In this document: piece by piece, positions 28,105 through 37,171 of the stretch
How the letters are laid out: the number at the start of each line of letters is the position of its first letter
Numbering within the stretch: position 1 is the stretch's first letter
Source of the DNA: an uncultured Kocuria sp.
GTDB lineage: Bacteria > Actinomycetota > Actinomycetes > Actinomycetales > Micrococcaceae
Length of the DNA stretch: 64,000 bases
Assembly (NCBI RefSeq): GCF_947500125.1
Contig: NZ_CANMRA010000016.1
Location: forward strand, 1 to 64,000
Reading direction: 5' to 3'
Position numbers and translations under genes: made by a program
The notes under the pieces: model-generated
Told to the model about the DNA's origin: nothing
Seen by the model: only the letters and a program-made list of their open reading frames with translations
Databases searched by the model: none

Positions 28105-31100
28105 CCCTGGGCGGCCCTGAGCTTGCGGCTGGGCGCTTCGTCCCGCGCACCCAGGACGACTTGGCCCCCTCTGGTGCGCAGGCGAGGTTCAGGGCCAACC
28201 TCGCAGCCCTGCGCGTACTACGTGCTTTGCAGGCCGAGGAGCGGGCAGTCACCGAGACTGAGCGGGTCACCTTGGCCCGGTGGGGGTCCTGGGGTGCCAG
28301 TGGGGTCGCGGAAGTCTTCGACGAGTCCCGCACCGAGTACGAGGTCGAGCGGGCCGAACTGCGCGAGCTGCTGGATGAGGCCGAGTACACGGCCGCACGG
28401 CGGACGGTGATCAATGCCCACTACACCGACCCGGCGATCGCCACCGAGGTCTGGGGCGCCCTGAGCGGGCTGGGGTTCCAGGGCGGGGCGGTGCTGGAGC
28501 CGGGCTCTGGTGTCGGCACCTTCATCGGCCTGGCGCCTGAGGGGACGCAGATGACCGGGGTGGAGCTGGACCCGGTGACCGCGGCGATCTCCCAGGCCAT
28601 CTACCCAGAAGCCACCATCCGCACCGAGTCCTTCGCCGACACCCGGATGCCCAGCGGGGTCTTCGACGCGGCGGTGGGCAACGTCCCGTTCTCCCGGAAC
28701 TCTCTGCACGATGCCCGGCACAACGCGGGCGGGCATTCGATGCACAACCACTTCATCCTCAAGTCCCTGGCCCTCACCCGGCCTGGTGGGGTGGTCGGGG
28801 TGCTTTCCAGCGCGTTCACCCTGGATGCGCAGAACCCTGCGGCCCGCCGGGAGATGGCGGCGACCGCCGATCTGCTGGGCGCGGTGCGCCTGCCGACAGG
28901 GGCCCACCGCCGGGCTGCTGGCACGGACGCGCTGACCGATGTGCTGATCTTCCGCCGCCGCCTGGCCGGGGAGGAGCCGCTGGATCAGTCCTGGGTGGAC
29001 ACCGCCCCGGTGGAGCTGGATGGGCAACGGGGGCGGATGAACGCCTACTTCCTCGAGAACCCTCAGCGGGTACTCGGGCAGCCCACCATCGGCAACGGGA
29101 TGTACGGCTCCGCCACGCTCACCGTGCGCGCTGAGGACCTGACTGTCACCGGGGACCGGCTGCACGAGCAGTTGGCGGAGATCACCGGGCAGGCGGTGGC
29201 GGCTGGGCGCGGGATGGCCGAACGCACGGGGAAGCAGGAGCTCGAGGCGGCGGCTCTGATCCCGGCCGGTGAGCAGGAGCAGATCGGGCACATCACCGAC
29301 CGCGGGGCCGAGGGATTCACCCAGGTCACCGTGGACGGGATGCACGCACCATTGAAAGTGGCCCGCACCCGCCACTCCGAACTGCGTGCCCTCCTGGGAT
29401 TGCGCGATGCCGCACGGGCCGTGCTGAGCCTGGAGGCCGCCAACGTCGAGGACACCCCGGAGCTCGACGCGATGCGCGAGCAGCTGCGGGACAGTTACCT
29501 GGACTACTACGACCGCTACGGGCCGATCAACCGGTTCACCGAACGCCGCACCGGTAAATACGACGAGGCGGGGGCGGACATCCTGGCCCGCGTCACCCCG
29601 CCGGCGGTGGCCCTGCTGGGCGACGACCCGTTCGGACCGCTGGTGCTGGCCCTGGAGCACTTCGACGAGGGCACCCGCACCGCGGCCCCGGCCGGTCTGC
29701 TGTCTCAGCGTCAGGTACAACCGCGCCGGCCCGTGCTCGGGGTGGACACCCCCGATGAGGCCCTGGCCGTCACCCTCGACACGCTCGGTGCGGTGGAGCT
29801 GGCCAACATCGCCGGGCTGCTGGGCACCGACGAGGCGTCGGCGCGGGAGTCCCTCGGGGAGCTGGTCTACGAGATGCCCGGGGAACCGGGGGTCTATGAG
29901 ACCCGGGCGGAGTACCTGTCCGGGGACGTGCGGGAGAAGCTCGACACGGCCCGAGCCGCTTCGGCTGCCGAGGCGCGGTTCCAGACCAACGTCGCGGCCC
30001 TGGAGGCCGTACTGCCGGCCCCACTGGGAGCCGATGAGATCGAGGCCCGCATCGGGGCCGTGTGGGTGGCCCCGGAAATCCACGAGCAGTTCCTGCGCCA
30101 CATCATCAAAGACCCGGCGGCGCGGGTGGACCGGATCAGCGGGGCCACCTGGGACGTGAAAGCCAGCCGCCATGTCTTCGCCGCCCGCAACGACTGGGGC
30201 ACCGAACGGATGGCCGCCGGGGACATCTTCAAGAACCTGACCGAGCAGCGCCGCATCCAGGTCACCGACCCAGACCCCACCGACCCCGAGGGCAACCGCC
30301 GGGTGGTCAACGCCACCGAGACCACCGCTGCACAGGAGAAGGCGGCGCTGATGCAGGAGCGTTTCAGCGAGTGGGTGTGGGAGGACCCTGCTCGGGCGGC
30401 GGGGCTGGTGGATGAGTACAACCGGCGGTTCAACTCCATCGTGCTGCGCGACTACACCGCCGAGGGAGAGCGGCTGAGCTTCCCGGGGCTGGTGAAGAAC
30501 TTCACCCCGCGCCCGCATCAGCGCGCGGCCGTCGCCCGGATGCTCTCGGAGCCCTCGGTGGGGCTCTTCCACGAGGTGGGGGCGGGCAAGACCGCTGAGA
30601 TGGTCATGGGGGCGATGGAGCTGCGCCGGTTGGGCATGGCGCGCAAACCAGTGGTGGTAGTGCCCAATCACATGCTCGAGCAGTTCACCCGGGAGTGGTT
30701 GCAGCTCTACCCCCAGGCGCAGATCCTGGCCGCTTCCTCGGCCGATTTGAAGGGCGAGAAGCGGCGCACCTTTGTCGCCCGTGCGGCGGCCAGCGACTGG
30801 GACGGAATCATCATGACCCGTACAGCGTTTGAGCGCATCGAGCTCTCCGAGGAGTCGAAGAACGCTTACAACCTCTCCGAAGTGGGGCGCCAGCGCGCCG
30901 AACTAGAGGCGGCCAACGAACGGGCCACAGCCAGCGGGGCGGACACCATGTCGATCAAGCGCATGGAAGCGCGCCTCCAAGCTACGGAGGAAAAGCTCAA
31001 GAAGAAGATGGACCGGTCGACCGACCCCGGCATCACCTTCGAGCAGACCGGCATCGACTACCTGGTGGTCGACGAGCTACACGATTTCAAGAATCTCTCG

Positions 31101-33200
31101 ACACCCTCGAACATCCAAGACGCGGCTATCGATCCAGGATCAGGCCGGGCCACCGACCTGCACATGAAGGTCGAGTACCTACGATCCCAGCACGGGGACC
31201 GCGTGATGACCGGGGCCACGGCCACCCCGATCGCCAATTCGGTGACCGAGATGTACGTGATGCAGCGCTACCTCGGCCCGGAGCTGCTGGAGCGGGCCGG
31301 GATCCACGACTTCGACACCTGGGCGGCGACCTTCGGTCAGGTGGTGACCGAGATGGAGCTCTCGGTGGCCGGCGGAGACCATTTCAAGCTCAAGGAGCGT
31401 TTCGCGAAGTTCCAGAACGTCCCGGAGCTGCTGAAGATGTTCCACACCTTCGCCGACGTGAAGACCGCCGAGGACCTCAAACTCCCTACTCCAGATCTGG
31501 TGGAGCGGGAGGACGGGAAACGTCTGCCACGCATGGTCCCGGTAGAGGCCTCTGCGGAGCTCGAGGCGTACATCGAAGAGATCGGCCGGCGGGCCGAGGC
31601 GATCCAGGCGCGTCTAGTGGACCGGACCGAGGACAACATGCTCAAGGTCAGCTCCGATGGGCGCAAGGCCGCCTTGGACATGCGCCTGGTCGATCCGGAG
31701 CTGGGGTCGATCGTCTCGGAGACCAAGGTCAGTGTGACTGCGGACCTGATCGCCCAGGTGCACGAGGAGCACCGGGACGACGTGTTCCTGGATCCGGCCA
31801 GCGGCGAGGAACACCCCACCCGGGGTGGGCTGCAGATCGTGTTTTGCGATCAGAGCACCCCGTCGACGGAGAAGTGGAACGTCTACGACGAGCTCAAGGA
31901 CCAGCTGGTCCAGCGGGGTATCCCGGCGGAGAAGATCCGGTTCATGCACGAGGCGAAGAACGACGCTGAGAAGGGCCGGCTGTTCTCCGCCGCCCGCGCT
32001 GGTGACATCGCCGTGCTGATCGGCTCCACGCAGAGGATGGGGGTGGGGACCAACATCCAGGCGCGGGCGGTGCACTTGGTGGACCTGGACGCCCCGTGGC
32101 GCCCGGCTGACATCGCCCAACGCCACGGGCGGATCATCCGCCAAGGCAACCAGAACCTGGAGGTCGCCATCTCCCAGGTGGTGACGAAGGGGTCGTTCGA
32201 CACCTTCATGTGGCAGACGCTGGAGCGGAAGTCGAAGTTCATCGACCAGATCATGCGCGGCCGGTTGGACGTGCGTGAGATCGAGGACGTCGGGGACAAC
32301 ACGCTGTCCTTCGCCGAGGTGAAGGCGATCTCCAGTGGCAATCCGTTGATCTTGGAGAAGTCGAAGGCCGATCAGGAGCTGGCCCGGTTGGAGCGGTTGA
32401 ACCGGGCCTGGCACCGCAACCAGTCCTCGCTGGTATTCCGCAAGGACGCCGCCCAGGCGCGCGCGGATGCGCTGGAGCAGGAGATCCCCGCGATCCGAGC
32501 AGCGGCCGAGCGGACCACTGATGAGCTCGGCGGTGCGAAGTTCCGGATGACCATCAACGGGGCCACCTACGACAAGCGCACCGAGGCGGCGGAAGCCTGG
32601 CAGCGGTGGGCCGGGGCGCACGCCACCTCGCGCCCGCCGAGGGCCGGGGAGACGGACCTCGGTGTCGTCGGTGCGATCGGTGGCCACGACATCCGGGTCG
32701 TGCAGCGGCCGGGGAACCTGGCCGACTTGAGCGCCTCACCGGTGGAGCTGCGCATCGACGATGCCCCCGGTGTAGCCGTTGAAGTCACCCGCGCGACGTC
32801 GCTGAACCCAAGTGTCGGAATGATCCAACGGCTGGAGAACCAGGTGCGGGCATTGCCGGAAGAAGTCACCAAGCGTGAAGCGGGCCTGGAGTCCGCCCGG
32901 CAGGAAGCCGTCGACGCCCGGGAAGCTTTGGGTGTCCCGTTCAAGCACCAGGACGCACTGGAAGCCGCCCGCTGGGAGGTCGAACGGATTGGGCGCGCCA
33001 TGCGCGGAGAAGAGACGCCGCAACCGACTTTGGATCCGGAGCTGGAGGCGTTGAAGAAGCGGATGCGCATTAACTTCCCCGACGCTCCCACCGCGGGTCG
33101 CAGCAGTGGCGGGCATGGTGGAAACGGCCCCGGGCGTCCGCTCGAGGTGGCGCGGCGGCACGACGAGCAGCGTCCCCAGCAGGGCGGCTTGGAGCTGTAA
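28101..33200 (+). CDS. Giant N6-methylase-like plus SNF2/SF2 helicase fusion (DarB-like architecture)
   Basis: SAM motif VLEPGSGVGTFIGL, NVPF; helicase FHEVGAGKTAEMV, VVDELHDFKN and RHGRIIRQGNQN. Frame open since 27555; true start uncertain. Confidence 0.85.
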   Translation: MTLGGPELAAGRFVPRTQDDLAPSGAQARFRANLAALRVLRALQAEERAVTETERVTLARWGSWGASGVAEVFDESRTEYEVERAELRELLDEAEYTAARRTVINAHYTDPAIATEVWGALSGLGFQGGAVLEPGSGVGTFIGLAPEGTQMTGVELDPVTAAISQAIYPEATIRTESFADTRMPSGVFDAAVGNVPFSRNSLHDARHNAGGHSMHNHFILKSLALTRPGGVVGVLSSAFTLDAQNPAARREMAATADLLGAVRLPTGAHRRAAGTDALTDVLIFRRRLAGEEPLDQSWVDTAPVELDGQRGRMNAYFLENPQRVLGQPTIGNGMYGSATLTVRAEDLTVTGDRLHEQLAEITGQAVAAGRGMAERTGKQELEAAALIPAGEQEQIGHITDRGAEGFTQVTVDGMHAPLKVARTRHSELRALLGLRDAARAVLSLEAANVEDTPELDAMREQLRDSYLDYYDRYGPINRFTERRTGKYDEAGADILARVTPPAVALLGDDPFGPLVLALEHFDEGTRTAAPAGLLSQRQVQPRRPVLGVDTPDEALAVTLDTLGAVELANIAGLLGTDEASARESLGELVYEMPGEPGVYETRAEYLSGDVREKLDTARAASAAEARFQTNVAALEAVLPAPLGADEIEARIGAVWVAPEIHEQFLRHIIKDPAARVDRISGATWDVKASRHVFAARNDWGTERMAAGDIFKNLTEQRRIQVTDPDPTDPEGNRRVVNATETTAAQEKAALMQERFSEWVWEDPARAAGLVDEYNRRFNSIVLRDYTAEGERLSFPGLVKNFTPRPHQRAAVARMLSEPSVGLFHEVGAGKTAEMVMGAMELRRLGMARKPVVVVPNHMLEQFTREWLQLYPQAQILAASSADLKGEKRRTFVARAAASDWDGIIMTRTAFERIELSEESKNAYNLSEVGRQRAELEAANERATASGADTMSIKRMEARLQATEEKLKKKMDRSTDPGITFEQTGIDYLVVDELHDFKNLSTPSNIQDAAIDPGSGRATDLHMKVEYLRSQHGDRVMTGATATPIANSVTEMYVMQRYLGPELLERAGIHDFDTWAATFGQVVTEMELSVAGGDHFKLKERFAKFQNVPELLKMFHTFADVKTAEDLKLPTPDLVEREDGKRLPRMVPVEASAELEAYIEEIGRRAEAIQARLVDRTEDNMLKVSSDGRKAALDMRLVDPELGSIVSETKVSVTADLIAQVHEEHRDDVFLDPASGEEHPTRGGLQIVFCDQSTPSTEKWNVYDELKDQLVQRGIPAEKIRFMHEAKNDAEKGRLFSAARAGDIAVLIGSTQRMGVGTNIQARAVHLVDLDAPWRPADIAQRHGRIIRQGNQNLEVAISQVVTKGSFDTFMWQTLERKSKFIDQIMRGRLDVREIEDVGDNTLSFAEVKAISSGNPLILEKSKADQELARLERLNRAWHRNQSSLVFRKDAAQARADALEQEIPAIRAAAERTTDELGGAKFRMTINGATYDKRTEAAEAWQRWAGAHATSRPPRAGETDLGVVGAIGGHDIRVVQRPGNLADLSASPVELRIDDAPGVAVEVTRATSLNPSVGMIQRLENQVRALPEEVTKREAGLESARQEAVDAREALGVPFKHQDALEAARWEVERIGRAMRGEETPQPTLDPELEALKKRMRINFPDAPTAGRSSGGHGGNGPGRPLEVARRHDEQRPQQGGLEL

Positions 33201-33230
33201 ATACTCGCTCTGCTAGGTCTATTCAGATGA

Positions 33231-33266
33231 ACGGTGCCCGCTCCCCACTGGGGGAGCGGGCACCGT
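33231..33266. terminator. Intrinsic terminator-like hairpin after methylase-helicase gene
   Basis: Perfect 16-bp stem ACGGTGCCCGCTCCCC / GGGGAGCGGGCACCGT with 4-nt loop. Confidence 0.7.
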
Positions 33267-33479
33267 CGTTGCGTGGTGACCACGTGCTCGGGAAGCCGTC
33301 CACAGCTGGCGGCTACGGAAGTGCCACGGTCGGGCGTGAGGTGACCTGCCGGCTGTGGTCGGGTGGTCGGATGGGGTCCTCGCTGTCCATCATGGGTGCG
33401 GGAAAAGCCGCGGAGCGATGGGAGCTTTTGCCGTGCCCATGTGGGCACGGGGCCAGTGCCTCAGCCACGATTCACTCCG

Positions 33480-33812
33480 TCAGGAGGCAGTGTCAGCCGA
33501 CTCCGCCAGCTCCTCGGGAGCACTGTCCGACGAAGGACTGGCACCATTTTTAGCCGCCTTACGCCGCTGCACGCGCTGTACCTTTTCGGGTGCAGCGAGC
33601 CCGATTTTGCGTAGCTCCTCGGCGGTCCATCCGCCGTTGTTGACGGCGGCCTGGAACGCCTGGGCATCGTTCTTCTCGGCCTCTTTGAGGGCCTCGCGGG
33701 CCTCGTCGAGAGCGCCTCGTGCGGTAATCGCCCGGCGGACATAGTCCATCCGGTCGTTGAGCAGCCGCTGTGCTGCTTCTTCTGCCTGCTGGGGGTCAGT
33801 GAGCTTCGCCAT
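33480..33812 (-). CDS. Hypothetical small coiled-coil protein
   Basis: MAKLTDPQQAEEAAQRLLNDRMDYVRRAITARGALDEAREALKEAEKNDAQAFQAAVNNGGWTAEELRKIGL; complete ORF. Confidence 0.65.
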   Translation of the reverse strand: MAKLTDPQQAEEAAQRLLNDRMDYVRRAITARGALDEAREALKEAEKNDAQAFQAAVNNGGWTAEELRKIGLAAPEKVQRVQRRKAAKNGASPSSDSAPEELAESADTAS

Positions 33813-34026
33813 GCCCCCACGTTAACGGACGCACACGGCGCGTTCCACAGTCCACGGGCGTTCCGCCGGCGTTTCGCACCCGTGGTGCCCCAGCGGAGCA
33901 AAGCTATGTTTTATGTGCCATAAAATGCGTACACCGCTAGCCCACGGGGCTTTGCGGTGGCACACTGGTCGTGCGGGGCCCACAAAGTGGGGGCGCTGCG
34001 CTGGGCCGGCAAGGAGAGGAGGTGCT

Positions 34027-34416
34027 GTGGTGGAGCAGGAGAATCCGCGTCGGGTGTGGAAGTCGAGGCGGAAGCGGATCGAGGGCAAGACCCAGTACGT
34101 CCGGGTGTCCATGTCGGAGTCAGAGCGTGCTGCGTTGATGGTGCTGGAGCAGCAGACCGGGCTCTCGCCCTCGGCGCTGATGGTCGAGGCGGTGTTCGGA
34201 TCGGCGGATCCGGTGGCGGTGCAGTTACGACGAAACCAGCTGGCCGAGCTGATTCAAATGCGACACCAAATGGCGACGATCGCCAACAACGTGAACCAGA
34301 TCGCCCGGCACGCCAACAGCACCGGTGAAGTGCTGCCCGAGACGGCAGAGACGTTGCGGGAGGCCCGCCGATTCGGTGACGAAGTGCTGGCCAAGATCGA
34401 AGAGTTGATCCCGTGA
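34027..34416 (+). CDS. MobC-like relaxosome accessory protein
   Basis: RVSMSESERAALMVLEQQTGLSPSALMVEAVF ribbon-helix-helix region plus MATIANNVNQIARHAN; Shine-Dalgarno AAGGAGAGGAGG; coupled to the relaxase. Confidence 0.8.
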   Translation: MVEQENPRRVWKSRRKRIEGKTQYVRVSMSESERAALMVLEQQTGLSPSALMVEAVFGSADPVAVQLRRNQLAELIQMRHQMATIANNVNQIARHANSTGEVLPETAETLREARRFGDEVLAKIEELIP

Positions 34417-35927
34417 TCCCGAACATCACCAAGGGCGACAAGCCGATCGGGCTGATGAAGTACCTGGTGGGTCCAGGCCGTTCCAACGAGCACACCGACC
34501 CACACCTGGTGGGCGGATCGCCGCTCATCATGGCCTGGCACGACGACGCGCAGCTCAACGAGGAAGCCGCGGTGTCGATTGCCCGCGAGATCGACCTGAA
34601 CCGGCGCGCCTTCGGGGTGGACGCCGACACCAAACACATCTGGCACTGCTCGTTGTCGATCCCGTACCAGGACCGCGAGGTCACCGATCAGGAATGGTCG
34701 GACATCGCCCAGCGGTTCATGGACGAGATGGACTTCACCGAGGCTGGGGCCAAGGCCGGCTGCCAGTGGGTGGCGGTGCATCACGGACGTTCCACCAAGG
34801 GCAACGACCACATCCACATCATGGCCTCCACGATCCGCAGTGACGGGACGAAGTGGGCCGATGGCAACGACTTCTCCCGCGCGCAGAAGGTCGCCCGAGG
34901 CATCGAGAAGGACTTCAACCTCATCCAGCTCGGCAACCACTCCGAACGGTGGCTACAGCAGGGCGAGGTGCGGCGGGACAGCACTAGGGAGCCGACCCGG
35001 TTCGCGCTGGAGCGCATCGTGCGGGCGTGCGCGGTGGCCGCCGAATCAGAGGCGCAGTTCGTGCGTCAGATGCGTCGGGCGAACATGCTCGTGCACCCCC
35101 GTTTCGCGGCCGGTACTGACTCGGTGGTGACCGGGTACTCCGTGGCGGAGCGCCCGCCGAAGGGCATGCGACCGCTGTGGTTCGGTGGCGGCAAGCTCGC
35201 CCAGGACCTCACGCTGCCGTCCCTGCGCACCCGCTGGCCGGACACCCCCGAGGCCGCCCAAGAAGCATCAGTGGAATGGATGGCCGCTAAGCGGCACCGC
35301 CGCATCGTCCACCCGGACGCACCCGGTGCGGCCCTGGACGAGGAGACCGCCCGGCGGCTGGCCGGGGAGCTGAAAGAGGTCCGCCGGCGGCTGGTCAAGA
35401 TCGCACCGGACGACCACCAATCGTGGGCGCACGCGGCGCGTGAAGCCTCTGGGGTGTTCGCCGCGTGGTCGCACGCCACCGAAGACGGCCAAGGACCGTT
35501 AGGGCGCACGGCCCGGGTGCTGGCCCGGTCCGCGCACCGGTCCGGGGTGAAGATCACCACCCCGCTGCAGGCGCCGCTGCGCACCAGTGGCACCACGGCC
35601 TTCCTGCTGGCGGCCACGCGGGCTCCGTCCCCGATGGCGCAGGCGCTCATCATGCAGCAGATGCTGCGGATGACCCGGGCATTCCAGGACATGCACCAGG
35701 CCAACAAAGAGCTGCGCGAGACGCAGCTGATCGTGGACGCCTTCCAGCAGCACCTTTCGGTCGTGGCGGAGCCCCTGCCGGACGTGAAGCCCACGCGGAC
35801 GCGCACCGCCTCCCATGCCGGACCGGTGCGTGAGCGTGGTGCGCTGCGCGAGACCCAGGGCCCCACAGCCGTTCCCACTCCCTATGTCGACCGCACCCCC
35901 CGCACGGACCACGGAATGGAGCTGTAG
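34413..35927 (+). CDS. MOB-type relaxase
   Basis: WVAVHHGRSTKGNDHIHIMASTIRSDGTKW (HxH metal-binding relaxase motif) and MKYLVGPGRSNEHTDPHLVGG. Confidence 0.9.
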   Translation: MIPNITKGDKPIGLMKYLVGPGRSNEHTDPHLVGGSPLIMAWHDDAQLNEEAAVSIAREIDLNRRAFGVDADTKHIWHCSLSIPYQDREVTDQEWSDIAQRFMDEMDFTEAGAKAGCQWVAVHHGRSTKGNDHIHIMASTIRSDGTKWADGNDFSRAQKVARGIEKDFNLIQLGNHSERWLQQGEVRRDSTREPTRFALERIVRACAVAAESEAQFVRQMRRANMLVHPRFAAGTDSVVTGYSVAERPPKGMRPLWFGGGKLAQDLTLPSLRTRWPDTPEAAQEASVEWMAAKRHRRIVHPDAPGAALDEETARRLAGELKEVRRRLVKIAPDDHQSWAHAAREASGVFAAWSHATEDGQGPLGRTARVLARSAHRSGVKITTPLQAPLRTSGTTAFLLAATRAPSPMAQALIMQQMLRMTRAFQDMHQANKELRETQLIVDAFQQHLSVVAEPLPDVKPTRTRTASHAGPVRERGALRETQGPTAVPTPYVDRTPRTDHGMEL

Positions 35928-35929
35928 AG

Positions 35930-36700
35930 ATGAGCACACAACCCGACGGCGTGAACGACCTGCTCTCCCGAGACCTCCAAGCGGCGATGGCCGTGGCCGG
36001 CCGCTGGGGCGAGATGATGGCCCGCCAGCGCGCCGAACAGGTCCGCCAACGTGTCACGGAGCAGCAGCACCGGCGGCGTGAGCTGGAAGAGCGCTTCGAA
36101 GCCGAACGCGCCGTGATGCGCACCGAGCTCGCGCCCGTGGAGCAGGACCGGTTCTGGGAGACCGCCAAGCCGGAAGACATCGCCGGCCACTACGGGCTGG
36201 CCCGGCAGTGGGAGCAGCACGACGAGGTCGCCCAGGCCGCGCGAGGACGGATCGAGGGGCAAGTGAAGGAACGCCACGGGTTGAGCGTGGAGGACTACCT
36301 CGAGCAGCGGACCCCGGAGCCGCAGCGCACCGAATCCGTCGAGCAGGAGGCAGCCGCACGCGAGACAGTGGACGCCCAACGTGACCACGCCGCCGCCGCT
36401 CTGAACGCCGCTGAGGCTGGCCGTGGCGATCTCCAGAACGACACCGATGCACGCAATGCTGCCGCTGAGGCCGAGGAGCTGTGGGACTCCGGGGACCGGC
36501 GCGCCAACCTGGCCAGTCGACTCATGGACGCCCTCGGTGGCACCGAGGAAGGCCGTGATGGCGTGCGCGCACGCCTGGCGGCGGACCGGGACCAGGGCAC
36601 GCCCCCGATCGACGCCGTGCGATCCACCCAACGCGGCCCCAAGGCGCGGAAGAACACCGGGCGCGCAGCGGGACGGGAGAGGGGCCTGGAGCTGGGCTGA
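35930..36700 (+). CDS. Mobilisation-associated coiled-coil protein
   Basis: Directly follows the relaxase; Glu/Arg/Ala-rich coiled coil. Confidence 0.6.
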   Translation: MSTQPDGVNDLLSRDLQAAMAVAGRWGEMMARQRAEQVRQRVTEQQHRRRELEERFEAERAVMRTELAPVEQDRFWETAKPEDIAGHYGLARQWEQHDEVAQAARGRIEGQVKERHGLSVEDYLEQRTPEPQRTESVEQEAAARETVDAQRDHAAAALNAAEAGRGDLQNDTDARNAAAEAEELWDSGDRRANLASRLMDALGGTEEGRDGVRARLAADRDQGTPPIDAVRSTQRGPKARKNTGRAAGRERGLELG

Positions 36701-36719
36701 GGCCCTTCAAGCACAAGAG

Positions 36720-36752
36720 AAGGGGCGCAACCTGTGACAGGTTGCGCCCCTT
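36720..36752. terminator. Bidirectional terminator between convergent mob and tra transcription units
   Basis: Perfect stem AAGGGGCGCAACCTGT / ACAGGTTGCGCCCCTT with 1-nt centre. Confidence 0.75.
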
Positions 36753-36764
36753 CCGCTGTGAGGG

Positions 36765-37169
36765 TCAGTCGAACAGACCATCCGGTGGCGGCTCCAGGGT
36801 CAGGGGCACTCCCTTGGGGCTGTGCGTCCTAGGGGTGCAACCGTGGAAGGGCCCTTTCTCCTCGAAGAGCACACGCATCGTGGGATCGGCGTAGTCACGC
36901 CACCACACGGCTAATCCCGTAGACGGATCGGTGCGTAGCTGCTCCCACGCCCGCCACAACCCCGTCAGACGGCTCACCGCTTCCTCATGTCGCCACCACT
37001 GGGCGCACCAGGTGAACGTGGTCGAGCGGCCCGCAGGGTCCAGCTGACGTCGGTACACGGGCGCCAGTTGCTCGGTCACGAACTCCGCCACGTTCGCGTA
37101 GAACAGCTGTGCAGGAGGCTGTTCCTCGACGTCCTCGTTGCCGTCGGCGGCTTCCTCTTCCCAGTTCAT
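36765..37169 (-). CDS. DUF4913-like protein
   Basis: FYANVAEFVTEQLAPVYRRQLDPAGRSTTFTWCAQWWRHEEAVSRLTGLWRAWEQLR. Confidence 0.75.
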   Translation of the reverse strand: MNWEEEAADGNEDVEEQPPAQLFYANVAEFVTEQLAPVYRRQLDPAGRSTTFTWCAQWWRHEEAVSRLTGLWRAWEQLRTDPSTGLAVWWRDYADPTMRVLFEEKGPFHGCTPRTHSPKGVPLTLEPPPDGLFD

Positions 37170-37171
37170 GT

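Noticed and set aside
28218-30671. 817-aa - strand ORF
   Set aside because: Antisense to the methylase-helicase gene; shadow frame.
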